Of a DNA stretch of 64,000 nt, positions 24,717 through 35,484 are shown piece by piece; the stretch's first letter is position 1; every line of letters starts with the position of its first letter. The position numbers were made by a program, and so were the translations under genes. The DNA comes from Rhodamnia argentea. Its lineage: Eukaryota; Streptophyta; Magnoliopsida; Myrtales; Myrtaceae. The notes under the pieces were generated by a model, which had not been told where the DNA came from, did no database searches, and saw only the letters and a program-made list of their open reading frames with translations. Location of the stretch: NCBI RefSeq assembly GCF_020921035.1, contig NC_063156.1, positions 1,054,001 through 1,118,000 on the forward strand, given 5' to 3'.

Positions 24717-26689
24717 TAATCTAAACTAACCTTTGCACGCATCAGAGGCATACCATCTCTATTGCGGGGACCAGGTGCTTCACATGGGAATCATGTTCTG
24801 TTGTCTTGAATCCTAAGTGCCAAGACATGATGCTTCTATTGATTGAAAGACATTATGCTTTATTCAATTCATTGATCTCTAATGATTGTTTTGTTTACAT
24901 TAAAAGATATCAGATTATATTATATTAGAATAGATACGGTTGGGAAGTGGATGCCGATACTCCTATTAACTAAAATGTAGAAGTGTGGAGGAGAATCCGT
25001 TCGGATGAAATTGTTAATTTGGCCCTACTTAAATCTGCTTCAGGTTATTTAACCTATGAATTAACCAAACTTACCAAGTACGATAAACATTCCTCAACTT
25101 CAGACTTGAAAGATTTCAGGCCGTATCAACGAGGCGATGAGTCCCTGTACCAAAACAGATTTGTCCTTTTGCTAATCCTCGGATGCCAACTGAATGATAA
25201 TATAATGTTATTACAAGAATAATATTTTCTTGACAATACTGCCAGGAACGGCACAATCTCAATTGTAGATCCACACATCATCACAACGTATTTTGCATAA
25301 AACACTTATTGATTGAGAGATCTTGTGATCAGAAATAATTAATAGTCTTGTCAAACCGTCAAACTAACAACTTCCTTGCTAAAATTAGATTTCATTTTGA
25401 CAAAAAAAAAAAAAAAAAGGCCTGATGGCAAAGCTCCCCCCCCGGGCGGTTTGAAACGTTTGTTACATGACAAGATTCTCCAACTTGCATCTTTAAGTAC
25501 GTGACATATTTGCATGCCATGAGATACAGAGGACTACCACATGCGGTTGGGGTGGGAAAAATTACAAAAAAGTCATAAACATATTGTGTCGTAACAAATT
25601 CAATTTTAAACCTTATAATTGGACCAATTTAGTCATAAACCTTTTTGCATTGGTACCAATTAAATTCATTCGGCCGATTTTGGTTGTAAATCGTTGATGT
25701 GAATGCCTGCCGTGCTATGTTAGACGCCCGACACTAACGTGGACATTTTACTAGTATTTTTTGACATCTTGAATTTGTTTTATAAAATTTTTAGTTTTTT
25801 TCCTTTTCAATTGCTTTTCTGTTCTTCTTCTTCTTTTTTTTTCTAAGGGCTGCTAGCTAACCTTTCTTGGTCATAGGCAAGGGCTGGTGACCCTTGCTGA
25901 CCCCGACAAGGGCCGCAACGCCTAGATCTCTCGGGCTAGCCCATATTTGGCAATGCTTGTGGCCAGCAGCCCTTAGCCATAACAAAAGAAAAGGAAAAAA
26001 AAAGTCTATGTTAGTGTCGACCGTGCCACCTAGGATGGCTGGCATCAGAGTCAAAGATGTTTTGCCAAAATTGGCTGGATGAATTCAATTGGCACCAATG
26101 CAAAAAGGTTTAGGACTAAACTGGTCTAATGTTGAAAGATTTATGTCTCTAGGCATGGCCGGGGGTCAAAACCGGCCGGTTCTGATTCATGAACCGGCGG
26201 TTTCGGTTCATGGCCATGGGGGAACCGGAATTGAGCCCTCAAGGGGCAGTTCTGATTCTGATTTTGAACCAGCAGTTCGTAGTCGATTTTAGGCTCGGTT
26301 CCGGTTCAAAATTGAAGATGGAACCGCCGGTTTCGATTCCGGTTCCAGTTTCAGTTCCGATTACGATTTTTTGAATTTAATTTTTAAATAATGAATTATG
26401 AAATTATGAAATAATAAATTATCAAATACATATTGTAATCAAATTTGGGAGGAAAAAAAATGGGGAAGGAGCTTGAACTTAATGAATTATCATTAAACGC
26501 CTACATATCTTTTTGGGGATTGAAGAATCAAAGCCCATATAGTTCTTTTACCTTTGATAACCTTATACTTATCTCATCATCAATCGTCGCTACCCATTCC
26601 GGTACGGGTATATGTGGCGGTGGTATCTCCATCATTTAAGAATTTGGCTTCATTATTGCGATCTATCTCTTATTGTCAATGTTGACCCT

Positions 26690-28761
26690 TTGTCCAATCA
26701 TCGACACAAGCTTGAGTCTCCACTGAATCCAGAGCTAATCTTAAATGTCGTTCGTCCAAAATATTACCTTTAGTGCTAAATGTTTGTTCAACCGCCACTG
26801 TTAAACAAGGGGTTCCTAAAACTTATTTTGCAATGAGAGCGAGAATTGGATATTGGGTTGAATGCCTCTTCCACCAATCTAATATTGTGAAATTTGTGCT
26901 ACCTTCAGATTCATCAAACTCAACAGAAATAGTTAGCTAGCTCTCTATTTTAGAAATATTTCATATTGCTCCCTTTTGCTTTTTTTGCATCTTCAACAAA
27001 AGTTTGTACCATCTACTAATTTTACCTAGGTTCCCGCTTTGTATGTCATTAGATTGAGAAGATCTACTATTACCTAGATTATATTTACTACAAAATTCAT
27101 TATATAATTCTCCTATTATGTTTTTAACCATTGTTTGTATAGCTCTAACATTTACCATTTCAATTAAATGTAAACATTCATAATACGTATTCAAATAATC
27201 ACCTAAACCATCTAATTTGCAACGTGGATAAAAAACACAAGCAACTAAATAAATAATAGGAATTTCGCTATAACAATGTAGCCATTTTGTTCGCATTGCT
27301 ATAATAGTGTCACGTAATTTATCATCATTTTCATTTTCTTCAAAAACTCCAACAATATTAATACACTCTATTAAAATTAAATGAGTAGTAGGATAATAAA
27401 CACCTGATAAAGTATAAGTTGCATCATTAAATTTTTTTAAAATATCTAAATTTTTTTTGCAAATATCCTACTCTTGTGGGTATAAATTAATTTGAGTAAT
27501 ATTATCCGAAATAAATGCACATAATAAATCTTTATATGCAAAAGATTCATTAAGCAACTCGTAAGTAGAATTCCAACGATTTGGAAGATTTCTTGAAAAT
27601 CTTTTTGATCTTTTTCCATTAATTTTACAAAATCTGCACTATACTTTCATTATTTGGGATTGTTTCCATAAAAAATTGAATTGCTATTTTTATTGGGTTG
27701 AAAAAATATCAAGAGTTTTTAAACTATCTTGTACACATAAATTTAAAACATGATAAGCACATCTAATGTGAAAAAATTATCCACCAAAAGCAGGTTTACA
27801 AATCTTTTCTAAATCGGCAATTGAAGCGGTATTTGCCGTAGCATTATCAAAACCAATTGAAAAAATTTAATTAAGCAAATAATATTTTTCTAAAATTTTC
27901 CTAATTATTCTATAAATATTATTTGCCGTATGTCCATCATCAAGAACTCTAAATGCAATAACTCTTTTTTTGAATATTCCAATCATCATATACCCAATAA
28001 CATGTTATATCCATATAAAAATGAGTTTGCCAATGATTATTCCAAATATCGCTACTTATATGCACACGTCCATTAAAATTCATAAAAAAGTTTTGTAATT
28101 TTTTTTTCCTTTTTTTATAAAGATCAAAAACTACGCGTTTAAACCCACCGGTGGGTAGCTGCATTGGTTGGGCCTTACCTCCTCATCGCCGAGGGAACGG
28201 GTTCAAATCACGCAGTTGCTAGCTTCTTAAGTGGGGGGTCCTGGTGGTGGGATCCTGGGCTAGCCTCCCCCAAGGTGCTGACGACCCGATTACGCTGTCC
28301 GCCGAAAGGAGGTGGATCCTTGGTTACCAAAAAAAAAAAAACTACGCATTTAAGTGTATTTCTCGGAACACGTTTTGCTTATGGAGTGCATGCATTTTGT
28401 ACAAATTTATTAAAATCAAATCTTTCATGAAAACTAAATGATGAATGTTCGACGGAAATAAATTTACCTAATTCTTCTTTATAAGTTTTTTCATTATAAC
28501 GAAATAAAGAGGGGTGTCGGGATTGGCGTACCCGGAAATTTATTATTGCCTGGTATCAATTCTCGCTTGGGTTGAATGTTTCGCCTTAAGATGCCGTTTA
28601 AATGTTCCATATCCGGCTCCACCTGAATATTTGTATATTATCCTACAATATTTACAAACTACATCATACCTTTTTGGATCAATATCAAATATTTCCTTCT
28701 TCGTGAAGTGGTCCCATACGTCGGATGTAAACTCCCGTTCCGGCTCTTTTGTTGTTGACAT
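26690..28761 (-). pseudogene. hAT transposase pseudogene (BED zinc finger to dimerisation domain)
   Basis: Minus-strand pieces in order. A BED-type zinc finger lies at 28543-28761 (VVCKYC followed by FKRHLKAKH, giving the C-x2-C and H-x4-H pairs). After a stop come VEHSSFSFHERFDF and similar residues to about 28350. The SINE insertion follows. The start of the RNase H-like core is at 27949-28164 (RVHISSDIWNNHWQTH). The DUF4413-like region is at 26961-27296 (YSEIPIIYLVACVFYPRCK). The C-terminal dimerisation domain is at about 26690-26890 (RHSTQYPILALIAK, then VLGTPCLTVAVEQTFS). An in-frame stop sits directly after LIAK in the dimerisation domain, with further frame breaks in the core, so it is inactive. 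It resembles plant RICESLEEPER/DAYSLEEPER-type hAT transposases. Confidence 0.88.
28143..28336 (+). mobile_element. tRNA-derived SINE inserted in the hAT transposase
   Basis: About 195 bp with Pol III promoter-like boxes: box A-like TAGCTGCATTGG at 28156-28167 and box B-like GGTTCAAATCA at 28200-28210. It ends in an A-rich tail. The flanks are a 17-bp target duplication with one mismatch (AAAAACTACGCGTTTAA at 28126-28142, AAAAACTACGCATTTAA at 28337-28353). The duplicated bases belong to the transposase: the same short peptide (KRVVF / KCVVF) is encoded on both sides. This shows insertion by target-primed reverse transcription into an existing hAT copy. Confidence 0.8.
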
Positions 28762-29524
28762 TTCTTCGATACCTGTAGGAGGATGAAGATTTCTTGAGTT
28801 GGGGCGTACTCTGCATTGCGAATAATATTGACATCATCAACATCGAATTCCCAACATGCATAATCACGAGGATCACGAGGATAATCGGATTTCCCCATCT
28901 TGTTCTTGCCTTTATAACTAGTTTTGCTTCCACTTGCTATTTTTTTAGAGAATTGAGTGGAAAGCGAATTGAGAGAATTGAGAAAATTTGAGAGAATTTG
29001 AGAGAAATTATGAGAAAAAAATGAGAGATGGAAGGAGTATTTATAATGGTTAGGATAGAATTTACAAATTAATAAAGAAAGAAAAAAAGGGGGGTGGGGG
29101 GAGGGGTGGGGTTGGGGAGTGACTGTTGTAAGGCAACAGTCAAATGGGGAAACAGCTGTTCAACGTCTCTTTCTCCCTTTTTTTAAAAATTTTTTTGTAT
29201 CGGCTCTTTTTCTGGTTCAACTTCTGAGAGACCCGTAACCGGCCCCTATGGCATGAGCCGATTTCAATTTGGAACTGGAGGGCCCGGTTAACGGCCGGTT
29301 ACGGGTTTGACCAGGGGTTGGCTTCGGGCTCAAATCGGCCCATGGCCATGTCTATATGTCTCTATACCAATACAATAGGGCTATGACTTTTTTTTATACT
29401 TTTTCCTAGTTGGGAATCCACCGAATATGTTGAAATATTCTAAATCGCAGTTTATGGAGTTCATGTATTCCTTTATATGCAAGTATTCTTCCTCCAACTA
29501 ATAGAGTAAGCTTTGTGTTGGATT

Positions 29525-30764
29525 TAGAGGTGACAAAATGGATTTAGAACTCATATTTAACCCATATTTAATGGTGGTGGTCATAAATGAGTTGCTTATA
29601 TTTTACGAGAGGGTCATATATAGGTTACTTAAAAACTTAATGGGTCCTAAATAAGTTTCAAGTGTGAGTTTTTAAGTGGGCCATAAACGGGTTAGCTAAG
29701 ATAACTATTTTAAGTGAGTCATAAATATGTTTTGTGAACATTCTAAAACAATTCCACATTTTTTACAATTTTACAATTTTACTTCTTTTGTTTATAATTT
29801 TTTTTTCTTCATTTTTCCTTTTTCTGCCTTTGCTGCCATTGGCCTACTAGGCCACCGGCGAGCTCAAGGCTCGGCCAATTTAGGCGATCCGAGCTTGCTT
29901 GAGGCCGACTGGAGCCCCGCCGCCATGAAGTCGGCGCTCATGACCGCCGCCTACATGTCCTACAAAAATGGTGGAAAGCTACGAGATGTGGGGACCGGCG
30001 AAGACTCCACGCCGTATGACGAAGGGGCGGGGCACGTGGAGCCCGTGCTAGCCCTCAATACCGGGCTCGTGTACGATCTAACAGTGAAGGATTACTTGGA
30101 CTTCCACTGCGGGCTCAACTACGCTTCGTCCCAGATCAACACCCTCGCAAGGAGGAATTTCACTGGTGACTCGAGCAAAAGCTACAACTTGTACGACCGG
30201 AACTGCCCCTCCTTCGCGGCGAGCTTCGACTCATTGAGCAGCGGATCCACCACCATCAAGTATGCGAGGATGCTCACCAACGGGGGCTCCGGGGGGACGT
30301 ACAAGGCGTCGGCGTAGTGGGCTTCGCCGTGGGGAAAATATTGGTCAAACTGGACACCCTGAGCTGCAGCAAGCAAGGCCGGGGAGAAGAAGCTGTTCAC
30401 GGTGACCGTGATGCGGAGCGCGATGCCTGCGAGCACGAATGCATTCAGGCGCTGACTTGTTGCGAAGAAGAAGGGAAGAAGAAGGGGAAAAAAAAAAGAA
30501 AGACCAAGGACAAATTTTAATTTTTCTTACAGGTTATAAAAATTATCCTTAGGCATATATTTTTCTTCAAAAACTTATAAGAAATGAATTTTCCCAAATA
30601 TGATTAAATATTCAAGTGGTTTAATAATATGAGTCCGGTGAAGTATGGATCATTAAATTTGTACTGCATGAAAATAGGTCAAAACGGATTGTATGAGTCA
30701 ATATGGGCTGTATCATATTTGGCCCTACCCAAGCCCGTCCCGATTCATCCGTTTAATACCTCTA
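29525..30764. mobile_element. hAT-like non-autonomous element carrying a captured subtilase gene fragment
   Basis: The left end TAGAGGTGACAAAATGGAT and the complement of the right end TAGAGGTATTAAACGGAT form an imperfect terminal inverted repeat. The flanks GTTGGATT and GTTGGACG agree at 6 of 8 positions, a possible eroded 8-bp target duplication. The outer parts are AT-rich and repeat ACCCATTT/AAATGGGT-type phrases; the right part is similar to the end of the element at 10070-10832. The centre (about 29830-30450) is GC-rich and is a subtilase fragment. Confidence 0.6.
29890..30450 (+). pseudogene. Subtilisin-like protease (subtilase) C-terminal gene fragment
   Basis: The translation starts inside the catalytic domain just after the serine region (DWSPAAMKSALMTAAYMS) and continues with DVGTGEDSTPYDEGAGHVEP, LNTGLVYDLTVKDYLDF, then the fibronectin-III-like region (FDSLSSGSTTIKYARMLTN). 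In-frame TAG (30315-30317) and TGA stops follow, after which the same frame resumes recognisable sequence (GEKKLFTVTVMRSAMPAST). The N-terminal pre-pro region and most of the catalytic domain are missing, so it cannot make a protease. GC content is much higher than in the flanks. It is most simply a captured host gene fragment inside a transposable element. Confidence 0.85.
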
Positions 30765-30773
30765 GTTGGACGT

Positions 30774-31885
30774 AGATTACGTTTGATAGTTGAGATAAAA
30801 GTTGGGATATGAGAAAATTTATCCAATCTTGTGCTTGGTTCCCGCCAGGATAGGATACAAGTGGGATAAAGTCTGGAGAAAATTATCCCATAGGGGAGAC
30901 GGGATAAAGGTGAATACGATTTCTTTTATTTATGGTATAAAAATTAATTTTTTTGAATAAAAAACTTCTTAAATAATAAAATTAGAATAATAATGAAATA
31001 TAAATTATATTTGAATTCTAATGTTAAAAGGAAACTCAAAATAACAAAAGAAAATTCTAATTTTTATCTACCTTATCTTTATTTTTATTTTTAATTTCTT
31101 GCCACTTTATAATATATAGTTTTTATATATACCTAGTATCTATATCATTACATATTTAAAGTATAATAGTATAGTTTATCATTTACTAAAAATTTCATTG
31201 AGAAATGATCGAAGGGAATAAAAATAATGTTAAAAAGAGACTTAAAAATAAAAATAAGTAAAAATGAACTAGAAGAACCCAGATTTTAAGTGAACATATT
31301 CAAACTTGAAAATTATATTTCTAATTCTTGAAGAATGAGAGGCAATGAAATCTCAAAAAGAAAAAATAAAGACTAGCATATGCATTTCCTTCTCCTCTGT
31401 ATTTCTGGTTCACGTTGAAGTTTCATAATTCATTGTAATTTTTTTGTTCACTACAAAACTCTATGAAAATAACGAGAGAGTTGAAACTTCTTCTCCTTCT
31501 TAACTTTACGGTTCACGTAAAAAAATATATGAAAGCATACAGAGAGTCAAAACTCCTTGCCCTCCATAGTTTTGCAGTTCACGTCAAAAGTTTAACAAAA
31601 GTGGCAAGAGAGGCAAAACTTTTTATAGTCACAAGTGAATGATTATCTTTTCTCTCTTTTACTAGATTTAGCAGTGAATTATGAGAGATTCTTATATGCA
31701 TTTATGCATTTCCAAATTCATTTACATTGATATGTGGTAAATTCCAAAACAATGAACAAAATGTGATATAAATATATTCGATTTTATTATTGCGATTTAC
31801 CAAATCTTGGATAGGATCATATCATATTCAATCCTATCCCGATTAGAAATCTGGACCACTAAACGTAGCCTTAGAGTTAGATTTT
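30774..31885. repeat. Probable AT-rich non-autonomous DNA element with inverted termini
   Basis: The left end TACGTTTGATAGT and the complement of the right end (GCTACGTTTAGTGGTCCAGA) are similar, and both are followed by GGGATA-rich sequence (GGATAGGATA near both ends). The interior is very AT-rich with internal short repeats around TTCACGT (31410, 31510, 31580). There is no protein. The style is Harbinger/Tourist-like, but no target duplication could be confirmed. Confidence 0.45.
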
Positions 31886-31969
31886 GTCCCAGTTAGCTTC
31901 ACATATGCGTCAATCCCATTTGTTGAGTTCGACATACCATTCCTAATCCGACTTACAGTAAGACAAGGT

Positions 31970-32235
31970 GCTGGACATTTTAACTAAGTATTTAAAACGG
32001 TCAAAACTAATTTTGGTCTAAGAACGAGTGGATATGATGACAAAATACTATCCGTCGCGATTGGCCCCGTGTGAACATGAAAAGATTGGCGAGCAAAGCT
32101 GATTGTGGAGGTGAGAAGGTGGTCTTAAGTCTTAACCTAGAAGCAAGTTTGGTGATTTAGCATAGACTTGCGAGATTAACCCCTAAGCAAGATTGTGTTT
32201 TTACGATTGAAGGACCCAAGAACATTACGCCATAA
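31970..32235. repeat. Third copy fragment of the ERF-block distal sequence
   Basis: Clearly related to 18755-19080 in duplication block 1. Shared stretches include GCTGATTGTGGAGGT, the CGATTGAAGGA / CGTTTGAAGGA stretch and the ACGCCATAA / ATGCCATAA stretch, in the same order and orientation. It suggests the duplicated block originally extended this far and was later split by the transposons at 25555-31885. Confidence 0.6.
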
Positions 32236-32391
32236 ATTTTCTTTTTTGCTTTATAAGGATGCGATGACACAATATCATGAACCAGATACGAAGTGCAGCT
32301 GCAGAATGTCCACCCATTTTTCTGATTTCCCTTGCATACGGAGACGACCTATACGGATGATAAGTGACCATTGAAGCACCACAAGGCCTGC

Positions 32392-32411
32392 CTCTCTCTC
32401 TCTCTCTCTCT
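32392..32411 (+). repeat. (CT)n tract in the leader of the TraB gene
   Basis: A 20-base CT tract ends 39 bases before the ATG, in the presumed 5' UTR. Confidence 0.8.
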
Positions 32412-32450
32412 TTATCCTTGGAGTGTGGAAGCAAATCCTTCCTCACATCC

Positions 32451-35400
32451 ATGGACACCATCCTCAGACCACAACCCTTCCCCGTGTTGACACCGAGCCC
32501 AACTCTACGCACACCCAGAATCATCAGACCCTTCAGGGCCTCGATCAGACCTCCACCGCCCGGATTCGACTTCCGGAGAGAGATTTTGGAGGAATCCAAG
32601 GCCTCGATCGCCTCGTCGCACCCTGAGTTGCTGGATTTGGCGGACGACGCGGCCCTCGTGCTGGTCCGGAAGCGGCAGTTCGGCCCGGCCCCGGCATGGA
32701 GGTCGGAGTTCGTGGAGCCGGAGGAGATATGGCTGCTGGGCACCACTCACATCTCGCGGCGGTCCGCCGATGACGTGGCGCGGGTTGTCCGGGCCTTGAG
32801 GCCCGACAACGTCGTGGTCGAGCTCTGTAGGAGCAGGCAAGTTTCCACCTTTCTGTTGCCATTTTCTTCTTGTGCTATCGCGTTGAATGTGGTTATTGAG
32901 CTCGTTCAGTACTCATTCCAATAATTCATCCCCAGTGCAGTGGAAACACACAGGAGTTGATTGAATTTCTTTTTGTTTAACCCAGCATAGTCATGCTATG
33001 AACATGCTTGGTATATATTCTTGACATGCTTCTTATATGCGTCAGTTTCTCAAGAGGGTAGAATGTAGTGTGCATATTCAACATTTTGTTTTGTTTGTCT
33101 AGTAAATATTGGCAGGCTGGGGTTAGACCAGAGATCCTGATGAAAGCAGGAGTTGATTTACCAAGTCTTGTGCCGCCACTTACAAATGAATCGAACGAAT
33201 TAGGCATTAAGTTTGAAATCTTAGTTGAGTGCGGAATTAAGTTGCCCATAGTTAGTTCGATATGGGACATAATGAAAGTAAACCATCAATTTTGCTGGTA
33301 TGTTGACTATCATTGACTGGTTGAAAATTTTGAGCATTGACTGATGCTGCAAGTATTTAGCATGCATGGTTTCCAATTTGTCACCCCAAATCACACAGAG
33401 GCATTGGACGTTTCGAAAATTATTACTGCTATATGTCATAATGTTAAACGACAATTGCAGGTCAACATTGTGCTACTTTGGTTTCGCATTTTTCTTTTGC
33501 ATGTCGGGTATTAGAAACGAGAGTAGTTTTCCATATTTTGGCTTCTGAGTTCTGACTGAAACTGGCACTCTGAGGTCTCAGAAGCACCAAAAAGTTTAAT
33601 GTCCTATCCATTTCTGAACTCCCGTCGTTGCAGAGCTTGTTTTCAGAGCTGGGATCATGTACACATCTAGTGAAGGAGATCCGAGTCAACAATTACGGTC
33701 CAGCATGTTTTCCCTGAGTGGTACCGGGTTTTTTGGTGCCGTTGGTCGTAGCATGAACTTGGGTAAGCTCTAGCTTCTTGTTATTTATGAGTACCGTTCT
33801 GCACTTGAAATGCTAATAAAGGTCAATTAGATGATCTTTATTTGGTTCATGACAGGTGGTCAGACAGCTCTAGCATTACGTCTACTCTTGGCAATTTTCT
33901 CTTCAAAAATATCCTCAGATGTCAACCGCCCATTCGGAGATGAGGTAGTGACCCGAAATCATGATTTCAGCTCCATAATCCTATGACATTCTCTCAACTT
34001 GGGATTATTTTCTTGCCGACAGTTTCGAGCTGCTCGGAAGGTATCCGAAGAAATCGGTGCTCAAATTGTGTTGGGGGATCGGCCAATTGAAATAACAGTA
34101 TATATGCTCGAACATCTGGTCTCATGATTTATGAAGAAAGTTTCTGATCATTTAGCTTTTCTTCGTCATAATCATTAGATTTGGGACCGGATGATTGAGG
34201 TCCTATGGTAGTTGACTGACAGAAGTATTCACTTGTGATGTTTTGTTGTTCAGCTTGAGAGAGCATGGAATAGTTTGAAATGGGCTCAGAAAATAAGCCT
34301 AGTGATCTCTGTTTTTCGTGGAATAGCATCAAAATCGGATGCGTCAGGGAGTAATCTTCAGGTGCTCTCTCCTGATCAGCTTTTTGTCATTTTGCATCGC
34401 ATCACAAGAAATTAGCTGTAGTTTTCTATGCAATGAAAAATTGGTGTAAGACCAGACTCACTCCATGAGATTCTTCTGTATTTTTTCCTTTTTGAATCCA
34501 AATTGGGAGTAAATTTTTCTGGTTGATGATATATATGCCACATCTATGGTTCTGTCTCTAAAGTCCTCATCGAGAGCTGTGGCTTGTATACAGAAACCAT
34601 TTCTTGCACAGAATCATCCAGATAAACATGGAGTAATATGCTTCTTCCTGAATCACATAATGCTTCCTTTTATGCTTATTCTGCATGATTCACATCCTCC
34701 CAGGATGATGATTGAGTTTCTAAAACATCCAATAGCTATTGTAAACAACTGGTAGTTTCTAAAGCAGATTCCTGGTTTTGCTCCAGGAATCATACACCGG
34801 GGATAGCACATTTGAGTTGTACAAGCAGCTCAGCTTTTCTTATCCAGCACTTCTACAGCCTCTCATACATGAACGAGACACGGTGAGTACATTCTTTGTC
34901 AGCTAAACTGCTACCCTTCTCCAGCAACTTTCAGCTTATGCACAGCATATCATGCATTGCGGTTCATGTGTACATAAAGGGATGAGCAGAACTTTTCTTT
35001 CTGTTGGAGTCGTGATCGCAAGATTGCTTAAGGTGTGAGGAAGATTGCTCATCCAATGTTTGGCATTCCATCCACCATATATGGCAGCAAAGCATTACTA
35101 ATTAGTCATTTGCTTTGTTTTTTGGTTTTTTTTGGGGGGGGCTCATTCTTCATATATGGAGAAAATTCTTACATATATAACTTTGCTCAATCAATGTCGC
35201 CCTGTATGCTATCACAGTATCTCGCATGGTCCCTAAAGCGGAGCAAGGCCGTGAACAACTGCAAGAGGGTGGTGGGAGTGATCGGGAAGGGCCACATGAA
35301 CGGGGTCGTGTATTCGCTTATCTCAGACCAAGGGAACTTGCGATTCCGTGATCTTGCAGGGAATAAGGCAGGGGGCAATAAAACCGGGGGTTGGGTTGAA

Positions 35401-35484
35401 GATCTCGCGAGGAGCTTGATTAGAGACACTTTGTTAGGGATTCTGCTTTGGGCATTGTATGAATGGGTCAAAGGTGCAGTATAA
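32451..35484 (+). CDS. TraB/PrgY-family protein, probably organellar (exons 32451-32836, 33647-33762, 33856-33944, 34023-34097, 34254-34361, 34787-34882, 35218-35484)
   Basis: Seven-exon gene of 378 residues; all junctions keep phase. Exon 1 starts at the only in-frame ATG (MDTILRPQ) and has a Pro/Arg-rich plastid- or mitochondrion-like N-terminus. TraB-type signatures follow: EEIWLLGTTHISRRSADDV and VVELCRSR (exon 1), FSLSGTGFFGAVGRSMNLGG (exon 2), EFRAARKVSEEIGAQIVLGD (exons 3-4), and VVGVIGKGHMNGVVY (exon 7). The C-terminus has a hydrophobic anchor (LLGILLWALYEW). The family is named after a bacterial pheromone-shutdown protein; plant TraB proteins sit in organelle or ER membranes, and the biochemical role is not established. 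Intron 1 begins GCAAGT, a GC-AG intron, which is required to join CRSR to AGIMYTSS in phase. A protein-like frame inside intron 1 (33103-33300) does not fit in phase and was left out. Confidence 0.9.

Larger units (their letters stand above)
20770..25545. repeat. Block 2 of the tandem duplication carrying an ERF gene
   Basis: This is the second block of the duplication described at 12838-19430. It begins next to the copia fragment. Its distal part is disordered relative to block 1: sequence matching 19075-19215 appears at 25222-25345, before sequence matching 18400-18470 (at about 25455) and 18715 (at about 25523). Confidence 0.65.
26150..29354 (-). mobile_element. hAT-superfamily DNA transposon, 3205 bp, decayed transposase
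   Basis: Flanked by a perfect 8-bp target duplication TATGTCTC (26142-26149 and 29355-29362), the hAT hallmark. Terminal inverted repeats are TAGGCATGGCCGGGG on the left and, as complement, TAGACATGGCCATGGG on the right. Both subterminal regions are dense in CCGGTTC/GAACCGG-type motifs, likely transposase binding sites. The transposase is on the minus strand. The element is copy-disrupted by a SINE and by stop codons and so is not expected to be autonomous. Confidence 0.92.
25555..29409. mobile_element. Mutator-like inverted-repeat element (copy E), split by a hAT insertion
   Basis: The left end GGGAAAAATTACAAAAAAGT pairs with the complement of the right end at about 29389-29409 (GGAAAAAGTATAAAAAAAAG). 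The left arm phrase AAACCTTTTTGCATTGGTAC pairs with GCACCAATGCAAAAAGGTTT at 26094-26113. Removing 26150-29354 plus one target duplication restores a continuous right arm, giving an element of about 640 bp. No clear target duplication for the outer element is visible. Confidence 0.7.

Noticed and set aside
28164-28441. Plus-strand open frames across the SINE
   Set aside because: They run through the SINE and its A tail into antisense transposase; the sequence is explained by the two elements.
33068-33316. Exon inside the first TraB intron
   Set aside because: An acceptor-like site exists, but no donor joins it to exon 2 without a stop or frameshift; kept only as a finding.
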